From: CAYVOV01 sp964453525
GTDB taxonomy: Bacteria; Chloroflexota; Dehalococcoidia; Dehalococcoidales; UBA2162
NCBI GenBank assembly: GCA_964453525.1
Contig: CAYVOV010000003.1
Location: 124,001 to 188,000 of the forward strand
Direction of reading: 5' to 3'
DNA length: 64,000 nt
Positions 24,585 through 32,710 of the stretch are shown piece by piece; the stretch's first letter is position 1; each line of letters starts with the position of its first letter. The notes below the pieces were generated by a model. That model worked only from the letters and a program-made list of their open reading frames with translations, ran no database searches and had not been told where the DNA came from. Made by a program: the position numbers and the translations under genes.

Positions 24585-25361
24585 ATGCCAAGATTCAGTG
24601 CTAACCTTACAATGCTGTTCAATGAAGTCGGTTTTTTAAGCCGTTTCGAGAAGGCGGCCGGAGCCGGCTTTAAGGGAGTGGAATTCCTTTTTCCTTACCG
24701 GTGGGACAAGGAATTACTGGCGGAATCGCTTGAGAAAAACGGTCTTGTGCAGGTGCTGTATAATCTTCCTGCCGGAGATTGGGAGGGCGGTGAGCGAGGC
24801 ATCGCCTGCCTGCCTGACCGGGTGGGGGAATTTCAGGAAGGAGTGGGGCTAGCTATCGAGTATGCTGAAGCTTTGAAGTGTACCCGCCTCAACTGCCTTG
24901 TTGGCAATACTCCTGCGGGAGTTCCGGAAGATAAGATTCAGAAGACAATGGTGGATAATATCCACTTTGCTGCAGCCGCCCTTGAAAAAGAGGGTATTCG
25001 CCTGCTTGTTGAACACCTCAACCACTTTGATAATCCGGGATTTCACCTGATGCATATTAAAGATATAGTCCGGGTGTTTGAAGAGGTTAATCATCCCAAC
25101 CTCTGGCTCCAGTGCGATATCTATCACCTGCAGATTATGGACGGAGACCTGGCGCGGACTATCCAGGAGAACCTGCCACGAATCGCCCATTTTCAGCTCG
25201 CCGATAATCCGGGACGGCACGAGCCGGGCACCGGTGAAATAAACTATCCGTACCTGTTCAATCTCATTGATAAGACAGGCTATGATGGCTGGATTGGTTG
25301 CGAGTATATTCCCTCCGGCATCACGGGAGAGAATCTCCAGTGGATTGAGCCTTATCTGTAA
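24585..25361 (+). CDS. hyi: Hydroxypyruvate isomerase-like TIM-barrel protein
   Basis: This is 258 residues from the ATG at 24585. That start gives the family opening MPRFSANLTMLFNEV and has AAGGT upstream; a GTG at 24570 is the alternative. Later segments, such as LLVEHLNHFDNPGF, QCDIYHLQIMDGD, FQLADNPGRHEPGTGEINYP and GCEYIPSG, hold the Glu, Asp, His and Glu metal ligands of the xylose-isomerase-like barrel. Hydroxypyruvate isomerase interconverts hydroxypyruvate and tartronate semialdehyde. A cyclophilin-like gene and glycerate kinase follow at once, which supports a glycerate pathway. Confidence 0.88.
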   Translation: MPRFSANLTMLFNEVGFLSRFEKAAGAGFKGVEFLFPYRWDKELLAESLEKNGLVQVLYNLPAGDWEGGERGIACLPDRVGEFQEGVGLAIEYAEALKCTRLNCLVGNTPAGVPEDKIQKTMVDNIHFAAAALEKEGIRLLVEHLNHFDNPGFHLMHIKDIVRVFEEVNHPNLWLQCDIYHLQIMDGDLARTIQENLPRIAHFQLADNPGRHEPGTGEINYPYLFNLIDKTGYDGWIGCEYIPSGITGENLQWIEPYL

Positions 25362-25375
25362 GGAGGATGCAGGCA

Positions 25376-25753
25376 ATGGCGAAAATAATCATAATCAAAG
25401 CCCCGCCAGTGGTAGCGATGGCAGAACTCAATGATACGAAAACGGCTCAGGCAATCTGGGATGTGCTGCCGATAACAGGCATTGCCAGCCTCTGGGGGGA
25501 TGAAATATATTTTCCTATCCCTCTACACCTTGAGCTTGAGAATGGACAGGAGATTGTAAACGTGGGCGACCTCGGGTACTGGCCTTCGGGCAATGCCTTC
25601 TGCATTTTCTTCGGGCCTACTCCCGTCAGCCAGGGGGATGAAGTGCGTCCGGTAAGCGCCGTCACGGTTTTCGGTAAGGTTACTGGTAATGCTACTCTAT
25701 TCAGGCAGGTAGCATCAAGGACTGAAGTTACTGTTGAGAAAGAAGACGAATAG
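25376..25753 (+). CDS. Cyclophilin-like fold protein
   Basis: This is 125 residues from the ATG at 25376; AGGAGG at 25362-25367 is too close to the in-frame ATG at 25367. The segments DTKTAQAIWDVLP, GDEIYFPIP, NVGDLGYWPSGNAFCIFFGPTP and VFGKVTGN match the bacterial cyclophilin-like (TM1367/DUF3830-type) beta-barrel family. No catalytic residue is known for these. Its place between the isomerase and the glycerate kinase, with the kinase start overlapping or 16 bp away, ties it to this metabolic operon. Role unknown. Confidence 0.8.
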   Translation: MAKIIIIKAPPVVAMAELNDTKTAQAIWDVLPITGIASLWGDEIYFPIPLHLELENGQEIVNVGDLGYWPSGNAFCIFFGPTPVSQGDEVRPVSAVTVFGKVTGNATLFRQVASRTEVTVEKEDE

Positions 25754-25769
25754 TATATCCGTACAGACT

Positions 25770-27119
25770 ATGATTATCAAAAATAAAAACGAACTCTCCA
25801 AGACCGCGTTGAGGAAGCAGGTTCTTGATATTGTTGAAGCCGGTATTGCCCAGGTCCTTCCCCCGGCTGTTATGAAGTCCGCCATCAGCTATGACCCGGC
25901 TGGACGCATTCTGACAATTGGTGACTACCGCTACTCCCTGGATAGAGGAAGGCTTTTTGTCATCGGAGGGGGCAAGGCATCGGCCCTGATGGCGGAGACG
26001 CTAGAAAAAATTGTATCGCCGGACAATATAACGGCCGGAATCGTCAACTGTAACTGTAAGAGCGATGATTATAAGACGGGTAAAATCAGAATAGTGGAAG
26101 CCGGCCATCCGGTGCCGGACAGTGGCGGCATCGAAGGTGTCAGACAGATGCTTGCCCTCAAAGATAAATACTCTATAGATGAAAACGACCTCGTATTGAC
26201 TCTTATTTCAGGTGGGGGTTCAGCCCTGATGCCGTGCCCGGTGGAGGCGGTGAGCCTGGAAGATAAACAGAGAGTGACCGAACTGCTGCTAGGCAGTGGT
26301 GCCGATATTCATGAAATAAATTCGATACGAAAGCACCTATCAAGAACAAAGGGAGGAAGCCTGGGTGAATATTTTTCACCGGCAACAGTCATCTCTCTTA
26401 TACTGTCCGACGTTATCGGTAATGACCTTGATGTTATTGCCTCCGGTCCTACCTGCCCGGATCCGTCCACTTTTCAGGAAGCGTACGATGTGCTGCAAAG
26501 CTATTATTTACTATCAGAGGTACCTGAAAGCATTGCCGGCTACTTGCTGAAGGGGTGCCGCGGAGAGGTCCCGGAAACGCCCAAAGCTCTTGGCAACTGC
26601 CATAATTTCATAATCGGAGATAATAGGCTGGCTCTGGAAGCTATGGCGAAGGAGGCGGAAAGCCTCGGATTCACACCTTTTATAGTAACCGCCGAGCAGC
26701 GAGGAGACACGGCTGCTGCGGCTCGGCTCAGGGCAAAGGAGATACTGGAGGGGAAATACGCCGGATATGACCTTATCCTTATCGGTGGGGAGACTACTCC
26801 GACACTGCCCGATAAACCCGGCAGGGGAGGCAGGAACCAGCACTATGCTGCCGTATCGATGCTTGAAATGAAAGACTATCCCGGAGAATGGGTGGTCGCC
26901 AGCGTCGGAACCGACGGCTCCGACTACCTGCCTGATGTTGCCGGAGCGATAGTTGATAACGGCTCTCTTGCTACCGCAGAAGGCAGGAGAATAGGCGTGA
27001 ATTCATATCTTGACCGGTATGACAGCAATACTCTGTTGAAGGAAATCGGCGGCTCTCTGATAATAACCGGCAACACCGGAACAAATGTCGGCGATGTTAT
27101 TGTCTATGCCCTGAGGTGA
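25770..27119 (+). CDS. gckA: Glycerate 2-kinase, GckA/MOFRL family
   Basis: This is about 449 residues from the ATG at 25770; a TTG at 25734 overlapping the previous gene is possible, and neither start has a strong ribosome-binding site. It has the N-terminal DUF4147 kinase domain (FVIGGGKASALMAETLE, LTLISGGGSALMPCP, EINSIRKHLSRTKGG, LILSDVIGND) and the C-terminal MOFRL domain (LIGGETTPTLP, GRGGRNQHYA, VGTDGSDYLPDVAGAIVD). The enzyme phosphorylates D-glycerate to 2-phosphoglycerate and feeds glycerate made from glyoxylate or hydroxypyruvate into glycolysis. Confidence 0.93.
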   Translation: MIIKNKNELSKTALRKQVLDIVEAGIAQVLPPAVMKSAISYDPAGRILTIGDYRYSLDRGRLFVIGGGKASALMAETLEKIVSPDNITAGIVNCNCKSDDYKTGKIRIVEAGHPVPDSGGIEGVRQMLALKDKYSIDENDLVLTLISGGGSALMPCPVEAVSLEDKQRVTELLLGSGADIHEINSIRKHLSRTKGGSLGEYFSPATVISLILSDVIGNDLDVIASGPTCPDPSTFQEAYDVLQSYYLLSEVPESIAGYLLKGCRGEVPETPKALGNCHNFIIGDNRLALEAMAKEAESLGFTPFIVTAEQRGDTAAAARLRAKEILEGKYAGYDLILIGGETTPTLPDKPGRGGRNQHYAAVSMLEMKDYPGEWVVASVGTDGSDYLPDVAGAIVDNGSLATAEGRRIGVNSYLDRYDSNTLLKEIGGSLIITGNTGTNVGDVIVYALR

Positions 27120-27142
27120 GCGATACTACGTCTTTTTAAAAA

Positions 27143-27174
27143 GAGAGTGGTGGCTGATATCAGCCACCACTCTC
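27143..27174. terminator. 32-bp perfect palindromic terminator between convergent genes
   Basis: GAGAGTGGTGGCTGAT and its exact reverse complement ATCAGCCACCACTCTC lie back to back, flanked on the left by TTTTTAAAAA. The glycerate kinase gene ends at 27119 and the ThDP enzyme gene ends at 27197 from the other side. Confidence 0.8.
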
Positions 27175-27196
27175 AGGTAAATGTTCGGTCTACCGT

Positions 27197-28834
27197 TTAC
27201 TGGTACACGGAGAAGGCGGTTTCCTCACGGGTGATGATTTCAAGGAGTGCCGCCTGCCCGGAATCCACCTTCTGCTTTGCCCTCTGGATAGCGGGAATAA
27301 TTTCATCCGGCTGGGTTACCTGCTCTGCGTAACCGCCCAGCCCTTCGGCTACTTTGGCGTAATTCCCGCTCTGGCGGTTAAGGTTGTACTTCTCCGAGGC
27401 TACCGGATGGAATTTTGTATAGCCGCCGAGCAGGGAGTTGTTTATCAGGACAACAAGGATAGGGATATTTTCCCTGATTGCCGTCTCGAAGTCCATTCCC
27501 ACCATACCAAAGGCGGCGTTACCCATGAAGGAAACGGTGGTTTTTTCCGGCTTGGCCAGCTTGGCTCCCATGGCGAATCCCAGCGAGCCGCCCAGGGTGG
27601 TGGATTTCCCCCAGCCGATGTAACTATTGGGGACAACCGCTTCCCAGAACGGGACAAGCGAGTCCCGCGGGCTGCCGGAATCATGGCTGATGATTGTTTC
27701 TTTTTTGTCCAGCGCCTGCTTCATATCGTGAATTACCCGGTAAGGATTAATCGGTACTTCATCGGAGGTCAGCTTCGGCATCCAGTCCTGCAGCCACTCT
27801 TCTTTAACCGTTTTGACCTCTGCAGCAACAGCACCATTTCCCCTCCTGCCTTCGGGACCGGTCTGTTTCTTAATCTCGTCAATTAGCTGCCGCAGTACCA
27901 GCTTGGCATCGCCAATGATGGCATGCTCAAGAGGATAGTCCTTGTTTAAATCGCGTTCGTCTACGGTCGACTGTATAACCCTTTTGCCATCGGGAATGGT
28001 GAAGGTAAATCCACCTCTTGTGCAGCTCGAGCCGATTGCGAATACGAGGTCGGATTTTGTTGTGAAGTGCCTGATCATCTTCGGATAACTGTTTCCGCCG
28101 GCTCCGAGCGCCAGGGGATGGTCTTCGGGGAAGGCGCTCTTGCCGTTCATCGTGGTGTAGACGGGAATCTGGGTCAGTTCGGCAAGCTCAAGAAGCTCGT
28201 CCCATGCCTCAGACCATAAAACGCCGATTCCCGCCCGGATAACAGGACTCTCTGCTGCTAACAGCGCCCTGGCAACAGCTGTCACGTCCGCCGGGTCTCC
28301 GGCTGACCTCAGGGCTTTCACCGGGCTGTACTGAAACATTGCATCATCAAACTCTTCCATGGCAACATCCATTGGAACTTCAAGCAATACCGCACCCGGT
28401 CGCCCTGTCCTGAGAGCGTTAAAGGCGCGCCTCATCATCTCCGGCACGCGGTCGGCATAGTTTATCATGTCCGACCACTTGGTGATTCTCTCGTAGTTTC
28501 TCGACGATATGAAATTGGGTGGTAGCATCCGGCGGCGTGGATTCCCTCCGGGGAGTATCAGAATCGGTACCGATTCGCTGTATGCCTGGGCAACGCCGGA
28601 GAAGGCGTTTTCCACACCCGGACCCGACTGCATGGCGCAGACGCCGATTTTTTTACCGTTGGAGACCCGGGTAAAACCGTCGGCAATGCCGACTCCCACC
28701 CGTTCGTTCCTGGCCATAATCGACCTGATACCTTCCTCGGCGCAGCCTTCGATTACCGGATTCATCGGGAAACCGCTGATAAACTCCACTCCTTCCATCT
28801 TCAGTATTTTGGCTATGGCAGTTCTACCTTGCAT
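27197..28834 (-). CDS. ThDP-dependent enzyme, acetolactate-synthase-like
   Basis: The 545-residue protein has the three-domain plan of the acetolactate synthase/oxalyl-CoA decarboxylase group. The conserved Glu that activates ThDP is kept (ARNERVGVGIADGFTR, about residues 41-56). The cofactor motif normally read as GDG or GDA is here MGNAAFGM, followed by the NN of LVVLINNSLLGGY, so the metal-binding Asp is replaced by Asn. The start at 28834 follows AAGGAGGAATACTTA. It could be a 2-oxoacid decarboxylase or carboligase. The conserved Glu argues against a true glyoxylate carboligase. Substrate unknown. Confidence 0.85.
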   Translation of the reverse strand: MQGRTAIAKILKMEGVEFISGFPMNPVIEGCAEEGIRSIMARNERVGVGIADGFTRVSNGKKIGVCAMQSGPGVENAFSGVAQAYSESVPILILPGGNPRRRMLPPNFISSRNYERITKWSDMINYADRVPEMMRRAFNALRTGRPGAVLLEVPMDVAMEEFDDAMFQYSPVKALRSAGDPADVTAVARALLAAESPVIRAGIGVLWSEAWDELLELAELTQIPVYTTMNGKSAFPEDHPLALGAGGNSYPKMIRHFTTKSDLVFAIGSSCTRGGFTFTIPDGKRVIQSTVDERDLNKDYPLEHAIIGDAKLVLRQLIDEIKKQTGPEGRRGNGAVAAEVKTVKEEWLQDWMPKLTSDEVPINPYRVIHDMKQALDKKETIISHDSGSPRDSLVPFWEAVVPNSYIGWGKSTTLGGSLGFAMGAKLAKPEKTTVSFMGNAAFGMVGMDFETAIRENIPILVVLINNSLLGGYTKFHPVASEKYNLNRQSGNYAKVAEGLGGYAEQVTQPDEIIPAIQRAKQKVDSGQAALLEIITREETAFSVYQ

Positions 28835-28959
28835 TAAGTATTCCTCCTTTTAAGGCTCGTGAAATAAAACTGACGGAATTTATGACAGGCGTCTTAAAGA
28901 ATACTGGAATGAGCCAGACCTGTCAATTGTTTATGCCGATAGTGTTGAGAGGAATGATT

Positions 28960-29172
28960 TAGTGTGTCCCCCTTTGAAAAAGGGAGACTGAGGGGGATTT
29001 AGAAAATCCCCCTCAGTCTCCTTCAGGATGAATCCCTTTATAAAAGGGAGAGGTTAAAAGAAACCTAAGAGCTAACAAACACGGGGTGTTTAAGAGGGGC
29101 ATAAGCCCCTCTTAAAAAAACCATTTTCCCCCTCCCTTATCAAAGGGAGGGGGAATACAAGGGGGAGGGTTA
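28960..29172. repeat. Cluster of G/C-rich hairpin repeats
   Basis: This gap before the ThDP gene holds three hairpins. The first pairs GACTGAGGGGGATTT with AAATCCCCCTCAGTC around 28987-29018. The second pairs TTTAAGAGGGGC with GCCCCTCTTAAA around 29089-29116. The third pairs CCCCCTCCCTT with AAGGGAGGGGG around 29129-29153. The words CTTCAGGATGAA.CCC and AAGAGGGG recur at about 24.4, 34.1 and 47.1 kb. No coding potential seen. Confidence 0.7.
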
Positions 29173-29187
29173 CAATATTAAATTAAA

Positions 29188-30123
29188 CTAAAATGCCAGC
29201 GAAAGCATTTCTACAGCATTCTTGACGAGTATTTTCTCCTTCTCCGCCTCGGTGATGTCCATCCGCTCGATTGATTCAATCGTGTCCCGGGTGAGACCGA
29301 ACTTCGGTCCCAGCGGGGCATCGGTGCCGAAGAGCAGGCGGTCAGCGCCGAAGAACTCATAAGCACACATCAGTCCCGCGGTGTGCCCGTACAGCGCCGT
29401 GTCATTATAGAATTTGCGGAAGTGCTCCACAGGGTTCTTAAGCGTGGACGGGATTCTCCAGGGGTACATCAGCCACTTGATACGCTTTGAGAAGGTGGGA
29501 ATCATGCTGCCGGCGTGGTGGGTGATGAACTTGATATTGGGGAACTCGTTGAATACCTCCGCCATTACCAGCCGCCACATTGCCGTTGCCGTTTCGAAGG
29601 GCCAGCCGAGCAGGCCGCCGGTATCAAGGTCGGCGTCCGTGGTGGGGTGAATCCATATCGGCAGGTCATATCCTGCCATTTTTTCGTAAAGGGGCCTGAG
29701 TTTTGGACTGTCGAGCGTCTCACCGGCTACTCTGCTGTATATCTGGACTCCCTTTAACCCCAGTTCGTTGATTGCCCGGTCGGCTTCTTTAAGTGCGGCA
29801 TCGATGTCATTCATCGGCAGGCAGGCTACGGCGGCGATGAAGCAGTCCGGGTATTTCTGTACAAGCTCGGCAAGCTCTTCATTGGCTATCTTGGCAAGCT
29901 CGACGGCGTCCGCCGGGCCGACGAACTTCTCAAGCGGCGGCTGTGAGACCGTCAGCACCTGGAGTACATCCGGGTACCTGTTCATCAGCCGCAGTCGCGT
30001 CTCAAGGTTGGTCACGGCGCGGTTGCCCAGCTCGACTTCGTTGGCTATTTTCGGGCTCTTTTTCCTGTAAAGCTCAAGGTACTTCTCCGGCAGAATGTGG
30101 GAAAAAATATCAATCTTAAACAA
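29188..30123 (-). CDS. Amidohydrolase 2 family (ACMSD-like) metal-dependent hydrolase
   Basis: The 311-residue TIM-barrel protein begins MFKIDIFSHILPEKY, with a variant of the usual HxH metal motif (FSHI keeps one His). It continues with LPIWIHPTTDAD, FITHHAGSM and LLFGTDAPLG, which supply the remaining His and Asp ligands seen in 2-amino-3-carboxymuconate-semialdehyde decarboxylase relatives. Such enzymes decarboxylate or hydrolyse small aromatic or dicarboxylic acids. The start is TTG after GGAGGAGG. The first metal position reads D-I-F-S-H, so the metal set may differ from the standard. Confidence 0.87.
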   Translation of the reverse strand: MFKIDIFSHILPEKYLELYRKKSPKIANEVELGNRAVTNLETRLRLMNRYPDVLQVLTVSQPPLEKFVGPADAVELAKIANEELAELVQKYPDCFIAAVACLPMNDIDAALKEADRAINELGLKGVQIYSRVAGETLDSPKLRPLYEKMAGYDLPIWIHPTTDADLDTGGLLGWPFETATAMWRLVMAEVFNEFPNIKFITHHAGSMIPTFSKRIKWLMYPWRIPSTLKNPVEHFRKFYNDTALYGHTAGLMCAYEFFGADRLLFGTDAPLGPKFGLTRDTIESIERMDITEAEKEKILVKNAVEMLSLAF

Positions 30124-30176
30124 CTATAAAACCTCCTCCGATGTTATTGAACTATAATTTGTAGCAGGTATAGATT

Positions 30177-30335
30177 TCAGGGCAGAGTAATAGCCGAGGC
30201 AAGGGCGAGAACGCCGAAAACTATGAAGGATATACCGACCACCCAGGCAAGTATTCGTGGCTTGATAATAACCACGATACCGGCGATGATGGCAAGAGCA
30301 CCTGTTATAAATCCACCGACCTGCACAAATCCCAT
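30177..30335 (-). CDS. Small membrane protein, DUF3096-like
   Basis: The 52-residue protein begins MGFVQVGGFITGALAIIAG, then VVIIKPRILAWVVGIS, then a second hydrophobic stretch ending ASAITLP. Two helices around a basic KPR turn match the DUF3096 type of tiny bacterial membrane proteins. The start is fixed by AAAGGAGG at a good distance from the ATG ending at 30335. It lies upstream of the amidohydrolase on the same strand. Role unknown. Confidence 0.85.
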   Translation of the reverse strand: MGFVQVGGFITGALAIIAGIVVIIKPRILAWVVGISFIVFGVLALASAITLP

Positions 30336-30503
30336 AGCAACCTCCTTTAAATGCTTTAAATAACGGTAAACCGAATAGTATTACCTTTAAAGGAGATTGT
30401 CAATTAGGGAAGTATTTAAACTTAGAAGATGTTTTTTCGAGGAGAGAAATCAAATGAATGAATACTTAATTCTAATTTGTTATTTACTTGCGTGTAGTTT
30501 TAA

Positions 30504-31742
30504 TCAATCCTGTTCTTGCTCTAGTTCTTCATCGACTACTTCTTCTTGTTCCTCTTCTGGACCTTCGATACGTTCCAGATTAACTAGAACCTTTATTCCT
30601 TGTGTTATTTTTGCTTTTGAAACACCAATTTCCCTAGCAATTCCTGAGATAGTAGTTGCATCTGGGTATTTGCCATCCACTAATTGTTCGATAATTTCTA
30701 AGAATCTTTTGGTGATATTCTCCGATTGGCGGTATTGAAGCTCTTGAGCTTTATCTACATTTGCATACATAATGCATCTACATTTCGGACATTCATGATG
30801 GATTACATAACTAGGCCAAAGAGGATAAGTTACAGTATGCTCGTAATCACATAACATGCACTTTATAGCAACTTCTTTTGCTCCTATGCTTTCGACACCA
30901 ATATTTTGGTCCGAATCTACTGTAACTGCAAAATAATTAAGGCAATTGTTACATCTTATTACTTTCTTATAACCATCTCTCATATTTACTCTCGTTGAAT
31001 TTTCACTTTCGCATTTTGGGCATTTAACAGTAGCATTAATTCTTCGCTTACGTGGCAAACGCACGGGAATGGGACTACTTGAAGCATAATTGACAATATC
31101 CTTGTCTATATCTTCTAGTCTTGTATTTATATTATAATTAAACATCGAAGACCAATCGGTAGGTACCGTAGCTGAATAAATACTTGGTATCATCGTTAGT
31201 TGCCCTGTTGATGTTGTTGGTGTTGTGATAGCTTCTTCCAAATCTTCGATCTTGCTGAATATTTCGTCTATATCTGTTTTTATTTGCTCTTGTTTTTTAA
31301 GCTCATCACCAATTATTCCACGCCAATCAGATAGCGCTGTATCGTTTACAGATTTAATAGTTTCAAGCATTATTGAGACTGTTTTAAATCTCTCGATTAA
31401 AGTTCTAGAAAGACCTTCTTTTTCCGAAGGTGGAGATTCATTTACATAATCAATTAATCGCTCCATCTCTGCAGATAAATTTTGTACTTTTTCGGCAGCT
31501 TTTAAAGCGTATGTTCTTAAATTCTCCATATATTCTGTTTTTAAAGTATTTTTCATTTGTTCAGAAGTAGATTTTGAGGCAATACCAGTACCAAGCCAAG
31601 AAGCTGCTATTGCTAAACCTGTTAATAATACTGATAAAAATAGACATTCTCTTGAAGATAAATCTGTTAAACCGGATATAACAATTATCCAAACGATACA
31701 AATTGCTAAAGTTACGAGGATGATATGTGATATATACTTCAT
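30504..31742 (-). CDS. Membrane-anchored zinc-ribbon / helix-turn-helix protein
   Basis: This is 412 residues from the ATG at 31742, which follows AGGAGGAAAGTG; a weaker ATG lies at 31781. Two helices (about 5-25 and 32-50) anchor it. A coiled-coil-like stretch (about 60-180) follows. Then come two zinc ribbons, CPKC...CNNC (about 239-265) and CMLC...CPKC (about 295-330), and a helix-turn-helix near the end (ISGIAREIGVSKAKITQGI). The tail is Glu-rich. The gene is much richer in A/T than its neighbours, a sign of recent gain. I do not recognise the family. It may be a membrane-tethered regulator or a defence-type sensor. Confidence 0.75.
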   Translation of the reverse strand: MKYISHIILVTLAICIVWIIVISGLTDLSSRECLFLSVLLTGLAIAASWLGTGIASKSTSEQMKNTLKTEYMENLRTYALKAAEKVQNLSAEMERLIDYVNESPPSEKEGLSRTLIERFKTVSIMLETIKSVNDTALSDWRGIIGDELKKQEQIKTDIDEIFSKIEDLEEAITTPTTSTGQLTMIPSIYSATVPTDWSSMFNYNINTRLEDIDKDIVNYASSSPIPVRLPRKRRINATVKCPKCESENSTRVNMRDGYKKVIRCNNCLNYFAVTVDSDQNIGVESIGAKEVAIKCMLCDYEHTVTYPLWPSYVIHHECPKCRCIMYANVDKAQELQYRQSENITKRFLEIIEQLVDGKYPDATTISGIAREIGVSKAKITQGIKVLVNLERIEGPEEEQEEVVDEELEQEQD

Positions 31743-31860
31743 CACTTTCCTCCTACGTATTTTTTTCTTTGCTGGTTTCATACTATTAATTTATTTACTA
31801 TAAATTTACATTGAATTTATAGTAAATAAATATTTAACATATTATATCATACATGACTGA

Positions 31861-31901
31861 AATAAGTAAGGGGAAGCCGCTTAGGCTTCCCCTTACTTAT
31901 T
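31861..31901. terminator. 18-bp stem terminator
   Basis: AATAAGTAAGGGGAAGCC (31861-31878) pairs perfectly with GGCTTCCCCTTACTTATT (31884-31901). It lies just past the stop of the four-helix membrane protein on the minus strand and upstream of the zinc-ribbon gene, so it insulates the AT-rich gene from the upstream transcript. Confidence 0.85.
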
Positions 31902-31977
31902 TTCTAAAAATAATCTTACCTAAACAAACTGCCGAACGTAACTTAACTGCTTAGCTGTAACTTGGTTACCTTGTGTT

Positions 31978-32382
31978 TTAAACCAGAGCCAGTCTTGGTG
32001 CTAGGGGTATTATGAAGGCGGCGCCTAATCCCAGCGCACAGATATTAAGGAGCAGTTCGAACTTCATCTGACCGGAGGAACCGAGGAGACGGTAAAGGTT
32101 GTTCTGGATATTGAAGGCAATGTCCATCAGTCCCAGGAATATCAGGGAGGCCCCGGTGATAATAGCGAAAATCAGGCCGTAAGTCTGTCCTGTCAGCAGC
32201 CCGATTGCACCGACTATAGCGCAGATGGCAGCCCACGAATCGGCAGCCAGAAAAGACTTCTGGAATATAATATACCAGTCTTCATTCACCACCTGGACTT
32301 CTCCTCTGAGGTAAAAGTCAGTCCAGTAATAGACTATGCTGGCGGCTGTAATGAATAATAATACTGAAAGAGCTGTAAACAT
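31978..32382 (-). CDS. Four-helix membrane protein, unknown
   Basis: The 134-residue protein has four hydrophobic segments (about 1-22, 48-66, 70-92 and 108-128) with short loops, one of which (TDFYLRGEVQVVNEDWY) is probably outside. The start follows CGGAGGTGAAGA. It has its own terminator downstream. No motif hints at a function. Overall it looks like a small membrane protein of a single species group. Confidence 0.75.
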   Translation of the reverse strand: MFTALSVLLFITAASIVYYWTDFYLRGEVQVVNEDWYIIFQKSFLAADSWAAICAIVGAIGLLTGQTYGLIFAIITGASLIFLGLMDIAFNIQNNLYRLLGSSGQMKFELLLNICALGLGAAFIIPLAPRLALV

Positions 32383-32429
32383 TCTTCACCTCCGAACCGA
32401 TTATCCTGCTCAGTGATTCTACTTTTAAT

Positions 32430-32690
32430 AATGACATTGCGAGTCCTTTTGTAATCGGGGCGTTGCAATAAATTATTTCCTTTGTCATTGCGAGCCCGCC
32501 TCTGGCGGGCGTGGCAATCTCTATTTATAATATCTATATAGATTACTTCGTCATCCCGATTTTATCGGGACTCCTCGCAATGACAGTTGTATTTGAGATT
32601 ACCACGCCTCCGTACTAAAACGCACCTCGGCGTGCAGGCACGTAATTCCCATTCTATCGGGACTCCTCATAATGACAAGGTGCCCGAAAA
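32430..32690. repeat. Composite ATTGCGAG / TCGTCATCCCG inverted-repeat region
   Basis: The gap before the MFS gene is packed with repeat words: CATTGCGAG twice (near 32434 and 32487), the hairpin GCCCGCCTCTGGCGGGC (32494-32510), GGCAATCTC, GTCATCCCGATTTTATCGGGACTCC (about 32551-32574) and a later ATCGGGACTCCTCATAATGACA. The 22-bp AATAAATTATTTCCTTTGTCAT at 32467-32488 occurs in reverse at 62153-62174. It is a mobile or palindromic repeat cluster without coding capacity. Confidence 0.75.
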
Positions 32691-32710
32691 GCACAATATA
32701 TAGTTTATGT

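Noticed and set aside
30454..30738. Plus-strand frame with GAGGAG, a lipoprotein-like start and a Ser/Cys-rich stretch
   Set aside because: It is the exact antisense of the acidic tail and C-terminal helix-turn-helix of the membrane-anchored zinc-ribbon gene, and the Ser run mirrors its Glu run.
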